DNA from: Lachnospiraceae bacterium MD308
GTDB taxonomy: Bacteria; Bacillota; Clostridia; Lachnospirales; Lachnospiraceae
Length of the DNA stretch: 64,000 nt
NCBI GenBank assembly: GCA_010206225.2
Contig: VIQU02000010.1
Span: 1-64,000 of the forward strand
Direction: 5' to 3'
Shown: piece after piece, positions 55,194 to 63,954 of the stretch
Position numbering within the stretch: the first letter of the stretch is position 1
Layout: each line of letters begins with the position of its first letter
The notes under the pieces: model-generated
Seen by the model: the letters and a program-made list of their open reading frames with translations, nothing else
What the model was told of the DNA's origin: nothing
Databases searched by the model: none
Position numbers and translations under genes: made by a program

Positions 55194-55372
55194 TAAAAGA
55201 GATTCCTTTCCACTACCTGCCGTTGCTTCTTTTGCAGGAGAAAATCACCCACCATTTCATAAAAACTTCTTTGTTCTTCGGTTTCGGCTTCCAGTACAAG
55301 CTGTAGTGTATCTTCTGGCTGCAAAATTTTTATATCTTCATAAATTTTTTCATATTTTTTTACATCACACAT
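55193..55372 (-). CDS. Small partner (putative antitoxin) of the zeta-like protein
   Basis: 59 residues from the ATG at 55372 (MCDVKKYEKIYEDI), with GAGGTGAGC upstream; the longer frame to 55420 would include the ribosome site. It is an acidic helical protein (EDTLQLVLEAETEEQRSFYEMVGDFLLQKKQRQVVERNLF). It has no recognisable DNA-binding motif. The one-base overlap with the zeta-like gene and gene order support an antitoxin role, which is inferred. Confidence 0.65.
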   Translation of the reverse strand: MCDVKKYEKIYEDIKILQPEDTLQLVLEAETEEQRSFYEMVGDFLLQKKQRQVVERNLF

Positions 55373-55408
55373 GCGCTCACCTCTATCATTCATACTATTT
55401 TGAAATAT

Positions 55409-55437
55409 ATTATACCCCAAATCCCCTCAAATGTTAA
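55409..55437 (-). promoter_or_regulatory. Promoter of cassette B
   Basis: Minus-strand TTAACA (55437-55432), 17 bp, TATAAT (55414-55409). It directly follows the hairpin terminator and drives the antitoxin/zeta pair, so the cassette carries its own promoter. Confidence 0.7.
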
Positions 55438-55440
55438 TCT

Positions 55441-55475
55441 AAAAAACTCCGCCGGAAAAATCCGCGGAGTTTTTT
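55441..55475 (-). terminator. rpsI-proximal terminator (cassette-supplied)
   Basis: On the minus strand ACTCCGCGGA pairs with TCC-g-GCGGAGT (55470-55446) around T residues, with A and T runs outside. It ends the rplM-rpsI message. Its close similarity to the terminator at 53658 suggests that the incoming cassette restores termination after insertion. Confidence 0.8.
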
Positions 55476-55492
55476 GAAATCCGTATAATATT

Positions 55493-55513
55493 CTGCCTAT
55501 CTCTTGGAGAACT
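55493..55513 (-). other. rpsI-end core repeat R1 (native 3' end of rpsI)
   Basis: Minus-strand AGTTCTCCAAGAGATAGGCAG includes the last six codons of rpsI (QFSKR stop) and four further bases. It is the proximal copy of the repeats at 54502 and 53714. Confidence 0.8.
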
Positions 55514-55889
55514 GCGGCGCCCTACGAGCTGCTTTGAGACCGTATTTCTTACGCTCTTTCATACGCGGATCACGTGTCAGATAGCCGGCCTTTTTAAGCA
55601 CCGTTCTGTAATCTGCGTCTGCCTCAAGAAGCGCTCTGGAGATGCCATGACGGATCGCTCCTGCCTGTCCTGTGTATCCGCCGCCCTTTACATTAACCAT
55701 CACATCGAACTTTCCTTCTGTCTCTGTCAGAACCAACGGCTGACGAACAATAACCTTCAATGTCTCAAGTCCGAGATACTCGTCAATGTCTCTGCCATTT
55801 ATTGTAATGTTGCCTGTTCCCGCTGTCAAATATACTCTTGCAACTGATTTTTTTCTTCTTCCTGTTCCATAGAATTTTGCTTTAGCCAC
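55497..55889 (-). CDS. rpsI: 30S ribosomal protein S9
   Basis: 130 residues: [37 protein letters not shown] at the start, [25 protein letters not shown] in the middle, and the conserved C-terminal tail [24 protein letters not shown] that reaches the tRNA in the P site. It is complete. Its final codons serve as the apparent attachment site for the cassettes downstream. It is in an operon with rplM (26 bp gap). Confidence 0.97.
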   Translation of the reverse strand: MAKAKFYGTGRRKKSVARVYLTAGTGNITINGRDIDEYLGLETLKVIVRQPLVLTETEGKFDVMVNVKGGGYTGQAGAIRHGISRALLEADADYRTVLKKAGYLTRDPRMKERKKYGLKAARRAPQFSKR

Positions 55890-55915
55890 TGTAATATCCT
55901 CCTTTCAACCTTTCC

Positions 55916-56344
55916 TTAAAATTTCAGTTCTACCGGCTTCTGAGCCTGCTGCTCATGATCTGGTCCGGCATATACATGAAGCTTCTTAATCATCGCTCTT
56001 CCTAAAGGTCCCTTCGGAAGCATACCTTTTACTGCAAGCTCAATCACTTTTTCAGGCTTCTTCGCCATCAATTCTGCCAATGTAGTCTCTTTCATACCGC
56101 CTACATACTCAGAATGATTGTAATAAATCTTCTGGCTCATCTTCTTGCCTGTTACTTTTACTTTCTCAGCATTTACTACGATTACATAATCACCCGTATC
56201 TACATGCGGTGTAAATTCCGGCTTATTCTTTCCTCTTAAAACCTTAGCCACTTCAGATGACAAACGTCCTAATGTGCATCCAGCAGCATCAACTACATAC
56301 CATTTCTTCTCAACCTTATCTGGATTTGCCATATAAGTTTTCAT
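55916..56344 (-). CDS. rplM: 50S ribosomal protein L13
   Basis: 142 residues: [38 protein letters not shown] at the start, [18 protein letters not shown] near 51 and [24 protein letters not shown]-like end near 111-131. It is an early-assembly 50S protein. AGGAGG precedes the ATG. It is the first gene of the rplM-rpsI operon. Confidence 0.97.
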   Translation of the reverse strand: MKTYMANPDKVEKKWYVVDAAGCTLGRLSSEVAKVLRGKNKPEFTPHVDTGDYVIVVNAEKVKVTGKKMSQKIYYNHSEYVGGMKETTLAELMAKKPEKVIELAVKGMLPKGPLGRAMIKKLHVYAGPDHEQQAQKPVELKF

Positions 56345-56397
56345 TGGTTTACCTCCTAATCAATCATTCATATATTCAGAATCAGCTATATTAGAAT

Positions 56398-56482
56398 CAG
56401 TAAATCTCCGGGGCTATGGCGGTTTACTGTTTCTCCTTTTGTCATACTGATTTATTATATTATACGGGTTTCGGTGTGTCAA
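56398..56482 (-). promoter_or_regulatory. rplM-rpsI promoter and leader hairpin (candidate L13 leader)
   Basis: Minus-strand TTGACA (56482-56477), 17 bp, TATAAT (56459-56454) is a consensus promoter. The leader then forms a hairpin CAGTAAA (56429-56423) / TTTACTG (56404-56398) with a GC-rich loop, 54 nt before the rplM start. The position fits the L13 autoregulatory leader known in Firmicutes; the match to that motif was not computed. Confidence 0.65.
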
Positions 56483-56675
56483 CTGTTTTTAATCAATTTT
56501 TTGTCTGATTTTTTGCGCTGATTTTCCCTGTTTTTCGCTCTATCTGTAACATTGTACTACCACTTTGGAATTTTATAAACATGTCTTTGGAGGATGCACT
56601 AGCACAGTAGTTCATCTTTTGTTATAATAGAGGTGGCAGCGTTTGCTGCACATTATTTTAATAAGGAGTTATAAT

Positions 56676-57989
56676 ATGTGGGTATATAACAGTGTATTTT
56701 ACCAAATCTATCCGATCGGCTTTTGCGGTGCGCCTGTCAGCAATGACGGCAAGTGCGTTCCTCGAATCCGCAAACTCATGGACTGGTCTGAATATCTCGG
56801 AGATCTGGGAGTAGATTCTATCCTTCTGAACCCAATCTTCGAATCTGATAATCATGGCTATGACACCCGTGATTTTAAGAATATCGACTGCCGGCTTGGA
56901 ACCAATGAAGATTTTGCCGAAGTCTGCCGCTCCCTTCATGAGCATGGAGTCAACATCGTGCTTGACGGTGTATTCAACCATGTAGGCAGAGGCTTCTGGG
57001 CATTTAAAGATGTACAGGAGAAAAAATGGGACTCGCCCTATAAAGACTGGTTCCATATTAATTTTGACGGAGACAGCGGTTATAACGACGGTTTCTGGTA
57101 TGAGGGCTGGGAAGGGCATTTTGAACTTGTTAAACTGAACCTTCAGAATCCTGCAGTTGTAGATTACCTGCTGGACTGCGTAAGATTCTGGGTAGAGGAA
57201 TTCGATATCGACGGACTGCGGCTTGATGTCGCATACAGCTTAGACCGCGGATTCATGCAGCGGCTGCGCTCATTCGTACAGGATCTGAAACCAGATTTTG
57301 CTTTGATCGGCGAAGTATTATTCGGAGATTACAATCTGATCGTCAATGACTCCATGCTTCATAGCTGCACGAACTACGAATGCTACAAAGGACTTTACTC
57401 AAGCTTTAATTCCATGAATCTGTTTGAGATCGCGCATTCCCTGCACCGTCAGTTTGGCGCAGACCAATGGTGCATCTACCGCGGCAAGCATCTTATGACA
57501 TTTGCGGATAATCATGATGTCACCAGACTTGCAAGTATTCTGACCAACAAGAAGCATATCCCCCTCGCTTACGGTCTGCTGTTTGGCATGCCCGGCATCC
57601 CATGCCTTTATTATGGAAGCGAATGGGGGCAGACCGGCGTGAAAGCGCCGGATAACGACTATGCGCTTCGCCCCTGCTTTGAAAAACCTATGCCGAACGA
57701 ATTGACTGATTACATAAAAAAATTAATTGCCGTCCGTCAGAAAAGCGACGCTCTGTGCAATGGTGCGTATAAGAATATTGTGATTCAGAATCACCAGCTT
57801 GTATTCGAGCGTCATTCCGATAAAGAGCATATAATCGTTGCGGTCAATGCCTCTGAAAATGCATACACCGCCTGTCACCATGATTTGAACGGAGAAGCCA
57901 AAGAACTATTATCCGGCGATACCGTTATACTTGACGGAAAAGCCGAACTGCCGCCCTACAGCGTTCAGTACCTCTCTCTGCCAGTATAA
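56676..57989 (+). CDS. GH13 alpha-amylase family glycosidase
   Basis: 437 residues from the ATG at 56676 (MWVYNSVFYQIYPIGFC), with AAGGAG upstream; the frame opens earlier at 56643. The (beta/alpha)8 motifs are DGVFNHVG, GLRLDVAYS (nucleophile Asp), LIGEVLFG (acid/base Glu) and FADNHDVTR. No signal peptide is present, so it acts in the cytoplasm, probably on maltooligosaccharides. The exact specificity (neopullulanase/maltogenic type) is not decided. Confidence 0.9.
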   Translation: MWVYNSVFYQIYPIGFCGAPVSNDGKCVPRIRKLMDWSEYLGDLGVDSILLNPIFESDNHGYDTRDFKNIDCRLGTNEDFAEVCRSLHEHGVNIVLDGVFNHVGRGFWAFKDVQEKKWDSPYKDWFHINFDGDSGYNDGFWYEGWEGHFELVKLNLQNPAVVDYLLDCVRFWVEEFDIDGLRLDVAYSLDRGFMQRLRSFVQDLKPDFALIGEVLFGDYNLIVNDSMLHSCTNYECYKGLYSSFNSMNLFEIAHSLHRQFGADQWCIYRGKHLMTFADNHDVTRLASILTNKKHIPLAYGLLFGMPGIPCLYYGSEWGQTGVKAPDNDYALRPCFEKPMPNELTDYIKKLIAVRQKSDALCNGAYKNIVIQNHQLVFERHSDKEHIIVAVNASENAYTACHHDLNGEAKELLSGDTVILDGKAELPPYSVQYLSLPV

Positions 57990-58530
57990 GTCTATTACTA
58001 ACTTCATAAGGTCTGCAGGCAGTTCCCCTAACCGGGAATGCCTGCAGCAATCCGGCCAATATCTGCCGTATCCTTTCCAGAGACGTTTTACATTCCTCTG
58101 CCATCGTCATAAACGGGCCAAAATATCTTTTCTATTAATATCTCCCTGTTATTATCTTTCGCCTTAATATGCCGACATATATATAGAAGGATTCTCCGAA
58201 AATAATATGTGCTGAAACAATTTTTCTTGAATAGTATAATATAGTATTAGGAACCGATTGATACATGAAAAATCAGTCCATATATTTTGTTGAAAAAGAA
58301 TACCTTATAACATATGGAAATACCTAAAATATTTTTATCTGATAAAGGGAATTTCACTAGAAATCCTCCCTTTATTTTACATATTCTTATGGAAAAAAAT
58401 CTTGATTCCAGCTAGTAGATATCATATAATTATTATATCTATTGAAGCAAAAAGCATCCTATTAAGAGTATGCAAGATAGGATATAGAAACCAAGTATAA
58501 CTAATTAGTAAGTAAAAGAGGCGAAGAGAC
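57990..58530. other. Intergenic region before the surface-protein gene
   Basis: No gene is credible. It has an inverted repeat CTGCAGGCA-g-TTCCC (58013-58027) / GGGAATGCCTGCAG (58034-58047) 24 bp after the amylase stop, without a T-run. Beyond it the DNA is AT-rich, with promoter-like TATAAT near 58230 and a possible long 5' leader. A GAGGCGAAGAG ribosome site lies just before the ATG at 58531. Confidence 0.5.
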
Positions 58531-61500
58531 ATGAAAATGAAGAGAACACTTTTTAAACTATTTTTAATGGCTTGCTTTTTGGCAGCCTGCTGGTCCAAAG
58601 ATGCAAAGGCAGCAAACGGGCAGCCGGAATTGGATGTAAGAAACGGTGATATTTATATTGGAATGATCACGGAAACGATTGATGGGAATCCTGTCACAAG
58701 AGAAGTTGTTGGCTATGGAACTGCGGCTGATAATGTTACAGGAGGGATTACAGCAAATCATGATAAAGGTTATACCATAAAAGGGTTGACCACAAACACA
58801 CAAGGAACTACTATCACAATAGATGTATCTAACACTCCGGATAAGCCACTGAATCTTACTTTTGACGGTTTAGATATGACAAATGGTGGATACATTCATA
58901 TAATAAAAGGTGCCGTTAAGGTTTCCTTAATTGGAGACAGTATCATATCAAATATTAATAATACATCTAAAAAGAGCGCTATCCAACTGGATAACAATGC
59001 AAGACTTATTATTTCTTCTACCAATAATAGAGGAAGTTTAGCAATATCAGGTAGCCCTAATGCAATTTACGGTACGAATAACAACGATCTTGATATTAAC
59101 AGCGGTACAGTTACTTTATCGGGAACGACACCATTTAATGCAGGTACCATTTTAGTAACAGGCGGTACTTTGAATTGTTATGACCTTAATAGAAATAAGA
59201 CAAAATTTGGCAGCCAAGCTTTGATCCAAACAGGCGGAACTGTAATTGCTGACGGTCTAATCACAATTAATTATAAAGACCACCAGTTAGAAGGTTTTGA
59301 AGGTTCTAATTATGAAGCGCATTTCAGTGATGGTACTGTTGACAAAAACTTATCGATTTCAAGCGGTAACCTTTCTATCAAAGAAGATTGGTATGGTCAG
59401 ATGATTACTTTTGTAGGTTCTCAGCGTTTGGGAATCAAGATTGATGATAGAAAAGCCGGTCCCACTGTTAAGGGCAATGCAGAAAGCCATGCTAATGCAA
59501 ATGACGGCTCTATAGAGGGGTTTAATGATACTATGGAGTATCAGGGTCCTTTCGACACTGACAGTACGTCTAATATTCAGGACGATGCAGCTAGCTGGTT
59601 GACCACTGGCTTTGATGATTTACGGAATCTGAAACATGGATTCTATTTTGTCCGAACGCGGTCTACTAACAGCGCTTTTGCAAGCAAACCAACTTTGGTC
59701 GAAATAAAAAAAGGAAAACAATTAGATATTACAATGCCCGAGTTTACTGCAACCTATGGCTATGCCCCAATTTCTTCACAACCATTAAAGATTCATAATT
59801 ATGAAACCGCTCAGATTTCGATTGATGAAATAAGGTTAAGTAATGATAAATTTGAATTAAATGTGACTCCAGGCAGTCCTCTCACCGGCAATCCTAACGC
59901 AATTATACCGCCTGATGGCAACAGCACAACCATAACTATCAAACCAAAGGATGGTTTGGATGCCGGCTCTCACACCGCCACTGTTACAATATCTTACATT
60001 GATCCGGATGATAGCACAGGCAAAACCAAAGTTCCGATACCTATAGATGTGACATTTACCGTAGAGAAAGCTAATCAGGACCCTCCTACTGATACAGAAT
60101 TAAAGGTAGAGAAATTTACTCATAACAGCGCGACATTAATTCCTTTATCAGGAACTGATGAAGGCAAAACAATCGAATACGGTTATACCGATGATGACGG
60201 AAAAGAAGGGAAATGGCAAACCGGCACAAAAATTACCGGTCTGTCTCCAAGTACCAGCTATGTATTCCATGCACGTTATGCAGGTGATGCAAATCACAAT
60301 CCTTCTGACAGCGTTTCCTCATCAAAAATCACTACTGATCCGGCTGCTTACGTTGATTATAAGGAAGGAGAATTAGTTCTTCCTGCTAATAGGAAATACA
60401 CCGTTACCATAAATGATAAAAAAACCGAATATACCTCGGATGGTTATGGACGTATCAAACTTGACACTTCGCAGTTTGACAAAAAGACGCAGATAAAAAT
60501 ATTAGACCAGTCAAATGATGGGGAGCAAACCTTAACGGTTAATCCGCCGGCTAAAACTCCTACCACTCCAAAGGCAACCGATGAAACCATATCCGGCGCA
60601 AAGGACGGTAGTATTTCCGGTGTATCTACCGCAATGGAATACAGAATAAAAACCGGCAAAAATACTTGGACCACATGGGATTCCTTTAGCGGCAGAACCT
60701 TAGAAGATCAGGCTCCAGGCACTTATGAAGTTCGGGTTGCTGCTACAGACAGCGCTTTTGCAAGTAAAGCAGTTACACTTATTATCGGAAAAGGAAGGAT
60801 GCTGGATGTTACTATAACCGAGTTCGATGAGATGAAGTATGGAACTGATCCTGTTTCAAGAGCGATTACCATCGAGAATCTTGACAAAGATAATCCTGTT
60901 AATATTCAAGGCGTCACGGTTGCTTCCAACGCATTCACAATTACGGATGGCGATAAGACTATTGAAGCTCAGAAAACTTCCGATACATGGAAAGTACAGC
61001 CAAAAGCTAAACTTAACGTAGATACATATACCGCAGAACTTACCGTAACTTATAACGATATTGTTGAAGAAGAGCCTGATGATAATCCTGACGACGAAAC
61101 ACAGGAACCCGGCGGAGATACTCCTACAACTCCTGATGACGAGACAACAGAACCCGGCGGAGATACTCCTACAACTCCTGATGATGAGACAAAAGAACCC
61201 GGCGGAGATACTCCTACAACTCCTGATGATGAGACAAAAGAACCCGGCGGAGATACTCCTACAACTCCTGATGATGAAACGCAAAATTCCGGCGACAGCA
61301 AATCTAAAGTTTCCGCTCAGGCTGATGAAAATGCAGAAGAAGTTAAGACAGAGCCAAGAACTGTTACTGTCCCAGTAGAAGTTACAGTTATAAAAGCAGA
61401 TCAGGATGCTCCTCCGGTACCAGCAGAAAAAAGCAAGACTGCTACTAGCATTACATTAGAAACAATTGCTAATAATCCTGTCAGCGGCGCTAAGGCCCAG

Positions 61501-61974
61501 TATAGCAAAGACGGCGGCAGAACATGGCAGGACAGCCCCACATTTACGGGACTTTCTGCTAATAAGGACTATACATTCGTAGCGCGTTATGCTGAAACAG
61601 AAAATTACAATGCATCTGATATCAGCAACGGCGAAGTTACCATTACTACTTCCGAAAAGAATGACGATGACTCAAAATCAGACGGTGTAAAACCTCAGAC
61701 AACTGATAAGAACAATTCTAATGGTACGAACGGTAATGGTACGAACGGCACGAATGGTAATGGTTCTAATACTAATGGTACTAACGGCAGCGGAACAGGT
61801 ACTAACAACGGTTCTGGCACGAACGGCTCAGACGGTTCATCTTCAAACGGAGTTCTGTCTTCCGCCAAGACTGGTGACCTCAACAATATCCAGTTATGGG
61901 TTGCCTTGATGATCGGCTCTTATCTGTCATGTGCTATTATTATAAAGAACAGGCTAAAAAAATCTAATTCCTAA
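58531..61974 (+). CDS. Large sortase-anchored surface protein with repeats
   Basis: 1147 residues. Signal peptide at 1-28 (KRTLFKLFLMACFLAACWSKDAKA). Residues 50-260 look like a beta-helix / carbohydrate-binding (Cthe_2159-like) domain. Two fibronectin-III-like modules lie at about 518-610 and 955-1040, with a further repeat pair of 'TDSAFASK' domains. A Pro/Thr/Asp-rich stretch with four 15-residue repeats lies near 855-915, then an Asn/Gly/Thr-rich spacer. The C-terminus is SSAKTGDLNNI, a hydrophobic helix and KNRLKK, a Lachnospiraceae-type sorting signal related to LPXTG. It is probably an adhesin or cell-surface glycan binder; no enzyme domain is seen. Confidence 0.8.
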   Translation: MKMKRTLFKLFLMACFLAACWSKDAKAANGQPELDVRNGDIYIGMITETIDGNPVTREVVGYGTAADNVTGGITANHDKGYTIKGLTTNTQGTTITIDVSNTPDKPLNLTFDGLDMTNGGYIHIIKGAVKVSLIGDSIISNINNTSKKSAIQLDNNARLIISSTNNRGSLAISGSPNAIYGTNNNDLDINSGTVTLSGTTPFNAGTILVTGGTLNCYDLNRNKTKFGSQALIQTGGTVIADGLITINYKDHQLEGFEGSNYEAHFSDGTVDKNLSISSGNLSIKEDWYGQMITFVGSQRLGIKIDDRKAGPTVKGNAESHANANDGSIEGFNDTMEYQGPFDTDSTSNIQDDAASWLTTGFDDLRNLKHGFYFVRTRSTNSAFASKPTLVEIKKGKQLDITMPEFTATYGYAPISSQPLKIHNYETAQISIDEIRLSNDKFELNVTPGSPLTGNPNAIIPPDGNSTTITIKPKDGLDAGSHTATVTISYIDPDDSTGKTKVPIPIDVTFTVEKANQDPPTDTELKVEKFTHNSATLIPLSGTDEGKTIEYGYTDDDGKEGKWQTGTKITGLSPSTSYVFHARYAGDANHNPSDSVSSSKITTDPAAYVDYKEGELVLPANRKYTVTINDKKTEYTSDGYGRIKLDTSQFDKKTQIKILDQSNDGEQTLTVNPPAKTPTTPKATDETISGAKDGSISGVSTAMEYRIKTGKNTWTTWDSFSGRTLEDQAPGTYEVRVAATDSAFASKAVTLIIGKGRMLDVTITEFDEMKYGTDPVSRAITIENLDKDNPVNIQGVTVASNAFTITDGDKTIEAQKTSDTWKVQPKAKLNVDTYTAELTVTYNDIVEEEPDDNPDDETQEPGGDTPTTPDDETTEPGGDTPTTPDDETKEPGGDTPTTPDDETKEPGGDTPTTPDDETQNSGDSKSKVSAQADENAEEVKTEPRTVTVPVEVTVIKADQDAPPVPAEKSKTATSITLETIANNPVSGAKAQYSKDGGRTWQDSPTFTGLSANKDYTFVARYAETENYNASDISNGEVTITTSEKNDDDSKSDGVKPQTTDKNNSNGTNGNGTNGTNGNGSNTNGTNGSGTGTNNGSGTNGSDGSSSNGVLSSAKTGDLNNIQLWVALMIGSYLSCAIIIKNRLKKSNS
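61093..61272 (+). repeat. Four 45-bp tandem repeats in the surface-protein gene
   Basis: Units begin at 61093, 61138, 61183 and 61228. Each codes DDETxEPGGDTPTTP-type sequence. Units 3 and 4 are identical and the others differ at a few bases, a sign of recent expansion. They stay in frame, so copy-number change would alter the length of the wall-spanning stalk. Confidence 0.85.
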
Positions 61975-61998
61975 ATATTTTTTCGGATAGAAGAATGA

Positions 61999-62019
61999 GG
62001 GGACGGCAATGCCGTTCCC
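61999..62019 (+). terminator. Terminator after the surface-protein gene
   Basis: GGGGACGGC (61999-62007) pairs with GCCGTTCCC (62011-62019) with one G-U pair and is followed by TTATAATTTTA. Confidence 0.7.
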
Positions 62020-62109
62020 TTATAATTTTATTCCTATATATTCGAGATCCGATCATAACAACGATTCAAGGCAGTATTCAGCAGCCTTGATTTTTTTATA
62101 GCAATTCCG

Positions 62110-62131
62110 TTCTATTTGTGCTAGAATAAAT
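62110..62131 (+). repeat. Repeat TTCTATTTGTGCTAGAATAAAT, copy 1
   Basis: A 22-bp sequence upstream of the Rpn gene, containing an extended -10-like TGCTAGAAT. It recurs at 63933-63954 with two changes. The stretch 62020-62287 otherwise shows no gene; it is the Rpn gene's upstream region. Confidence 0.6.
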
Positions 62132-62287
62132 TCAAAGCATTATATTTCTAATATTCTTTACGGTTCACACCATTCTACTATCTACAGTTCTTTTAGAAAT
62201 CTTCAATGCTTGTAATTCCGAAAAAAAGCAGTGAGGATTCTTAAAAGCTGATATTAGAGTCCTCACATCTAAAAAGGAGGGCAAAAT

Positions 62288-63229
62288 TTGACAGTTACAG
62301 TTACCTACAAAGACAGGATATTCCGCATGATATTCAGGCAAAAGAAAAATTTCCTTGATCTTTACAATGCTATGAACAACAGTAATTACAGTAATCCAGA
62401 TGATTTAACAGTTACGACTCTTGAAAATGCTATCTATATGAACATGAAGAACGACGTATCATTTTTGCTTCATGATCAGTTGATGCTGTACGAACACCAA
62501 TCCACAAAGAATCCGAATATACCTCTCAGGAATCTGTTCTATGTATCGGATATCTATTCAAAATTAACAAAAGATAAGAATCTTTTCGGCACAAAACTTA
62601 TCAGGATACCTCAGCCTAGGTTTGTGGTGTTCTATAACGGTATCGCAAAAGTCCCGGAAAGATTTACCTTGAAATTATCGGATATGTTTGACCATTCCGA
62701 TGGACAGGCTGCTCTGGAACTGGTTACTCAGGTGTTTAACATTAACCTCGGATACAATAAAGCTTTGATGGAGAGATGCCGGACACTGCATGATTACGCC
62801 GTCTTTGTAGACTTGGTACGCAGATATCGCAAGGAAACATCCTTAGACGCAGCCGTAGAAAAAGCCATTGATGAATGCATCTCTAATGGTGTGTTGGGTG
62901 ATTTTCTCAAAGAAAACAGAGCGGAGGTATTAAAAATGGGGCTTTACGAATACAACCAAGAAGAACATATACGGATGGAGCGTGAAGATGCCAGAGAAGA
63001 AGGCAGATCTGAAGGTTTGGCAGAAGGGCGGGCAGAAGGCAGATCTGAAGGAGTTCTCTATAGTCTGACATCCATCATCCGAAAAAAACATCTAAAGGGA
63101 AAGTCATTAACAGAGATTGCAGACGAATTAGAAATGGATACAGACAATATCAAAGATATCTATGAATGGATGAATCAAGAGATGGATGATGAATGGATTG
63201 TCAATAAATTGTTGAAACAAACTCATTAA
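62288..63229 (+). CDS. Rpn-family PD-(D/E)XK nuclease / transposase-related protein
   Basis: 313 residues starting at TTG (62288), which has AAGGAGG 7 nt upstream. The nuclease core is NDVSFLLHDQLMLYEHQST near 55-73 (Asp and Glu of the PD-(D/E)XK motif, ExQ variant), followed by PRFVVFYNG near 112. The C-terminal part has a repetitive EGRSEGLAEGRAEGRSEG linker and a small helical domain. Rpn proteins are recombination-promoting nucleases often misnamed transposases. They commonly occur in multiple copies; a remnant copy lies at the window end. Confidence 0.85.
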   Translation: MTVTVTYKDRIFRMIFRQKKNFLDLYNAMNNSNYSNPDDLTVTTLENAIYMNMKNDVSFLLHDQLMLYEHQSTKNPNIPLRNLFYVSDIYSKLTKDKNLFGTKLIRIPQPRFVVFYNGIAKVPERFTLKLSDMFDHSDGQAALELVTQVFNINLGYNKALMERCRTLHDYAVFVDLVRRYRKETSLDAAVEKAIDECISNGVLGDFLKENRAEVLKMGLYEYNQEEHIRMEREDAREEGRSEGLAEGRAEGRSEGVLYSLTSIIRKKHLKGKSLTEIADELEMDTDNIKDIYEWMNQEMDDEWIVNKLLKQTH

Positions 63230-63231
63230 GC

Positions 63232-63254
63232 AGAGAGCGGCTTGGCCGCTCTCT
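63232..63254. terminator. Hairpin between convergent rpn and ferritin-like genes
   Basis: AGAGAGCGGC (63232-63241) pairs perfectly with GCCGCTCTCT (63245-63254) around a 3-nt loop. It has no long T-run, but its position between convergent stop codons fits a bidirectional terminator. Confidence 0.65.
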
Positions 63255-63270
63255 ACCTTCGCACTTTCTG

Positions 63271-63819
63271 CTATAACGCCTGCAGGATCATAATATGATA
63301 CTCCTCATCTCTGATTATTCTTTCTAATACAGCATTCACGCAGTCATCATTTATCATCTTTATATGCATTTTATACTGGTTAATAGCCTGTTTCTCAGCT
63401 TCAATATCGGCCATTACCATTTTTCTGACATTTGAGGGAATGTCAAGATACTCCGGTGTCCACATCTTCTGTCTCCCATTGTGGAATTTCGCTGTGTAAT
63501 CTACATTTCCTCCTAATAAGCAGATCAGCGCTCCGAGTTTCTGCAGATGCATCATCTCCGCCATCGCTATTCCGAGAAACGTTTTTGCCACCTGGCAGTT
63601 CTCTCCCGATATTCTGTTTTCATTATTAATATACTGCGTAATTGCAGACAGTTCAGATACAGCGCCGCAATAATCAATACTGAGCAGATTTGCATAAGCT
63701 GTATTCCTTTCCCTCACTCGAACGGGAGGATACGCAAGATCCATCATAATTGGTTTTAATCCCATAAAACTGCAGTCATTAACCAGTAATGCCGTTCTCT
63801 TTTCTTCCATAACATACAT
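63271..63819 (-). CDS. Ferritin-like (rubrerythrin-type) diiron protein
   Basis: 182 residues. The diiron ligand pattern is seen: SELSAITQYI near 55, AEMMHLQKLGALICLLGG near 86-103 (ExxH), DIEAEKQAINQYKMHI near 139 and RDEEYHIMIL near 170 (ExxH). This is a ferritin-like four-helix bundle of a type frequent in clostridia, perhaps protecting against peroxide. A second ATG at 63810 is possible; AGGAG sits close to the first. No rubredoxin domain is present. Confidence 0.8.
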   Translation of the reverse strand: MYVMEEKRTALLVNDCSFMGLKPIMMDLAYPPVRVRERNTAYANLLSIDYCGAVSELSAITQYINNENRISGENCQVAKTFLGIAMAEMMHLQKLGALICLLGGNVDYTAKFHNGRQKMWTPEYLDIPSNVRKMVMADIEAEKQAINQYKMHIKMINDDCVNAVLERIIRDEEYHIMILQAL

Positions 63820-63932
63820 TTCTCCTAATAAACGTTCTATAATAATATATTAAAACTTTACTGTAGTGTGAATGGCACATTATTGGGCATAAAATTATAT
63901 GCAGATTGATTTATATTTTTCTGGAAATTTAA

Positions 63933-63954
63933 TTCTACTTGCGCTAGAATAAAT
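63933..63954 (+). repeat. Repeat TTCTACTTGCGCTAGAATAAAT, copy 2
   Basis: It matches copy 1 at 62110-62131 in 20 of 22 positions. It directly abuts the decayed Rpn fragment that follows. Confidence 0.6.

Noticed and set aside
58013-58047. Inverted repeat after the GH13 gene as a terminator
   Set aside because: The stem is good but no T-run follows in either direction, so it is only noted within the intergenic entry.
57925-58110. 61-codon leftward frame after the GH13 gene
   Set aside because: It overlaps the end of a real gene, has no ribosome site and shows no protein-like features.
61093-61272. Regular repeats as a possible CRISPR array
   Set aside because: The 45-bp units are contiguous without spacers and encode protein.
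61050-61378. Long open frames on both strands across the 45-bp repeats
   Set aside because: The repeats are a multiple of three, so all six frames stay open; only the surface-protein frame fits codon use and flanks.
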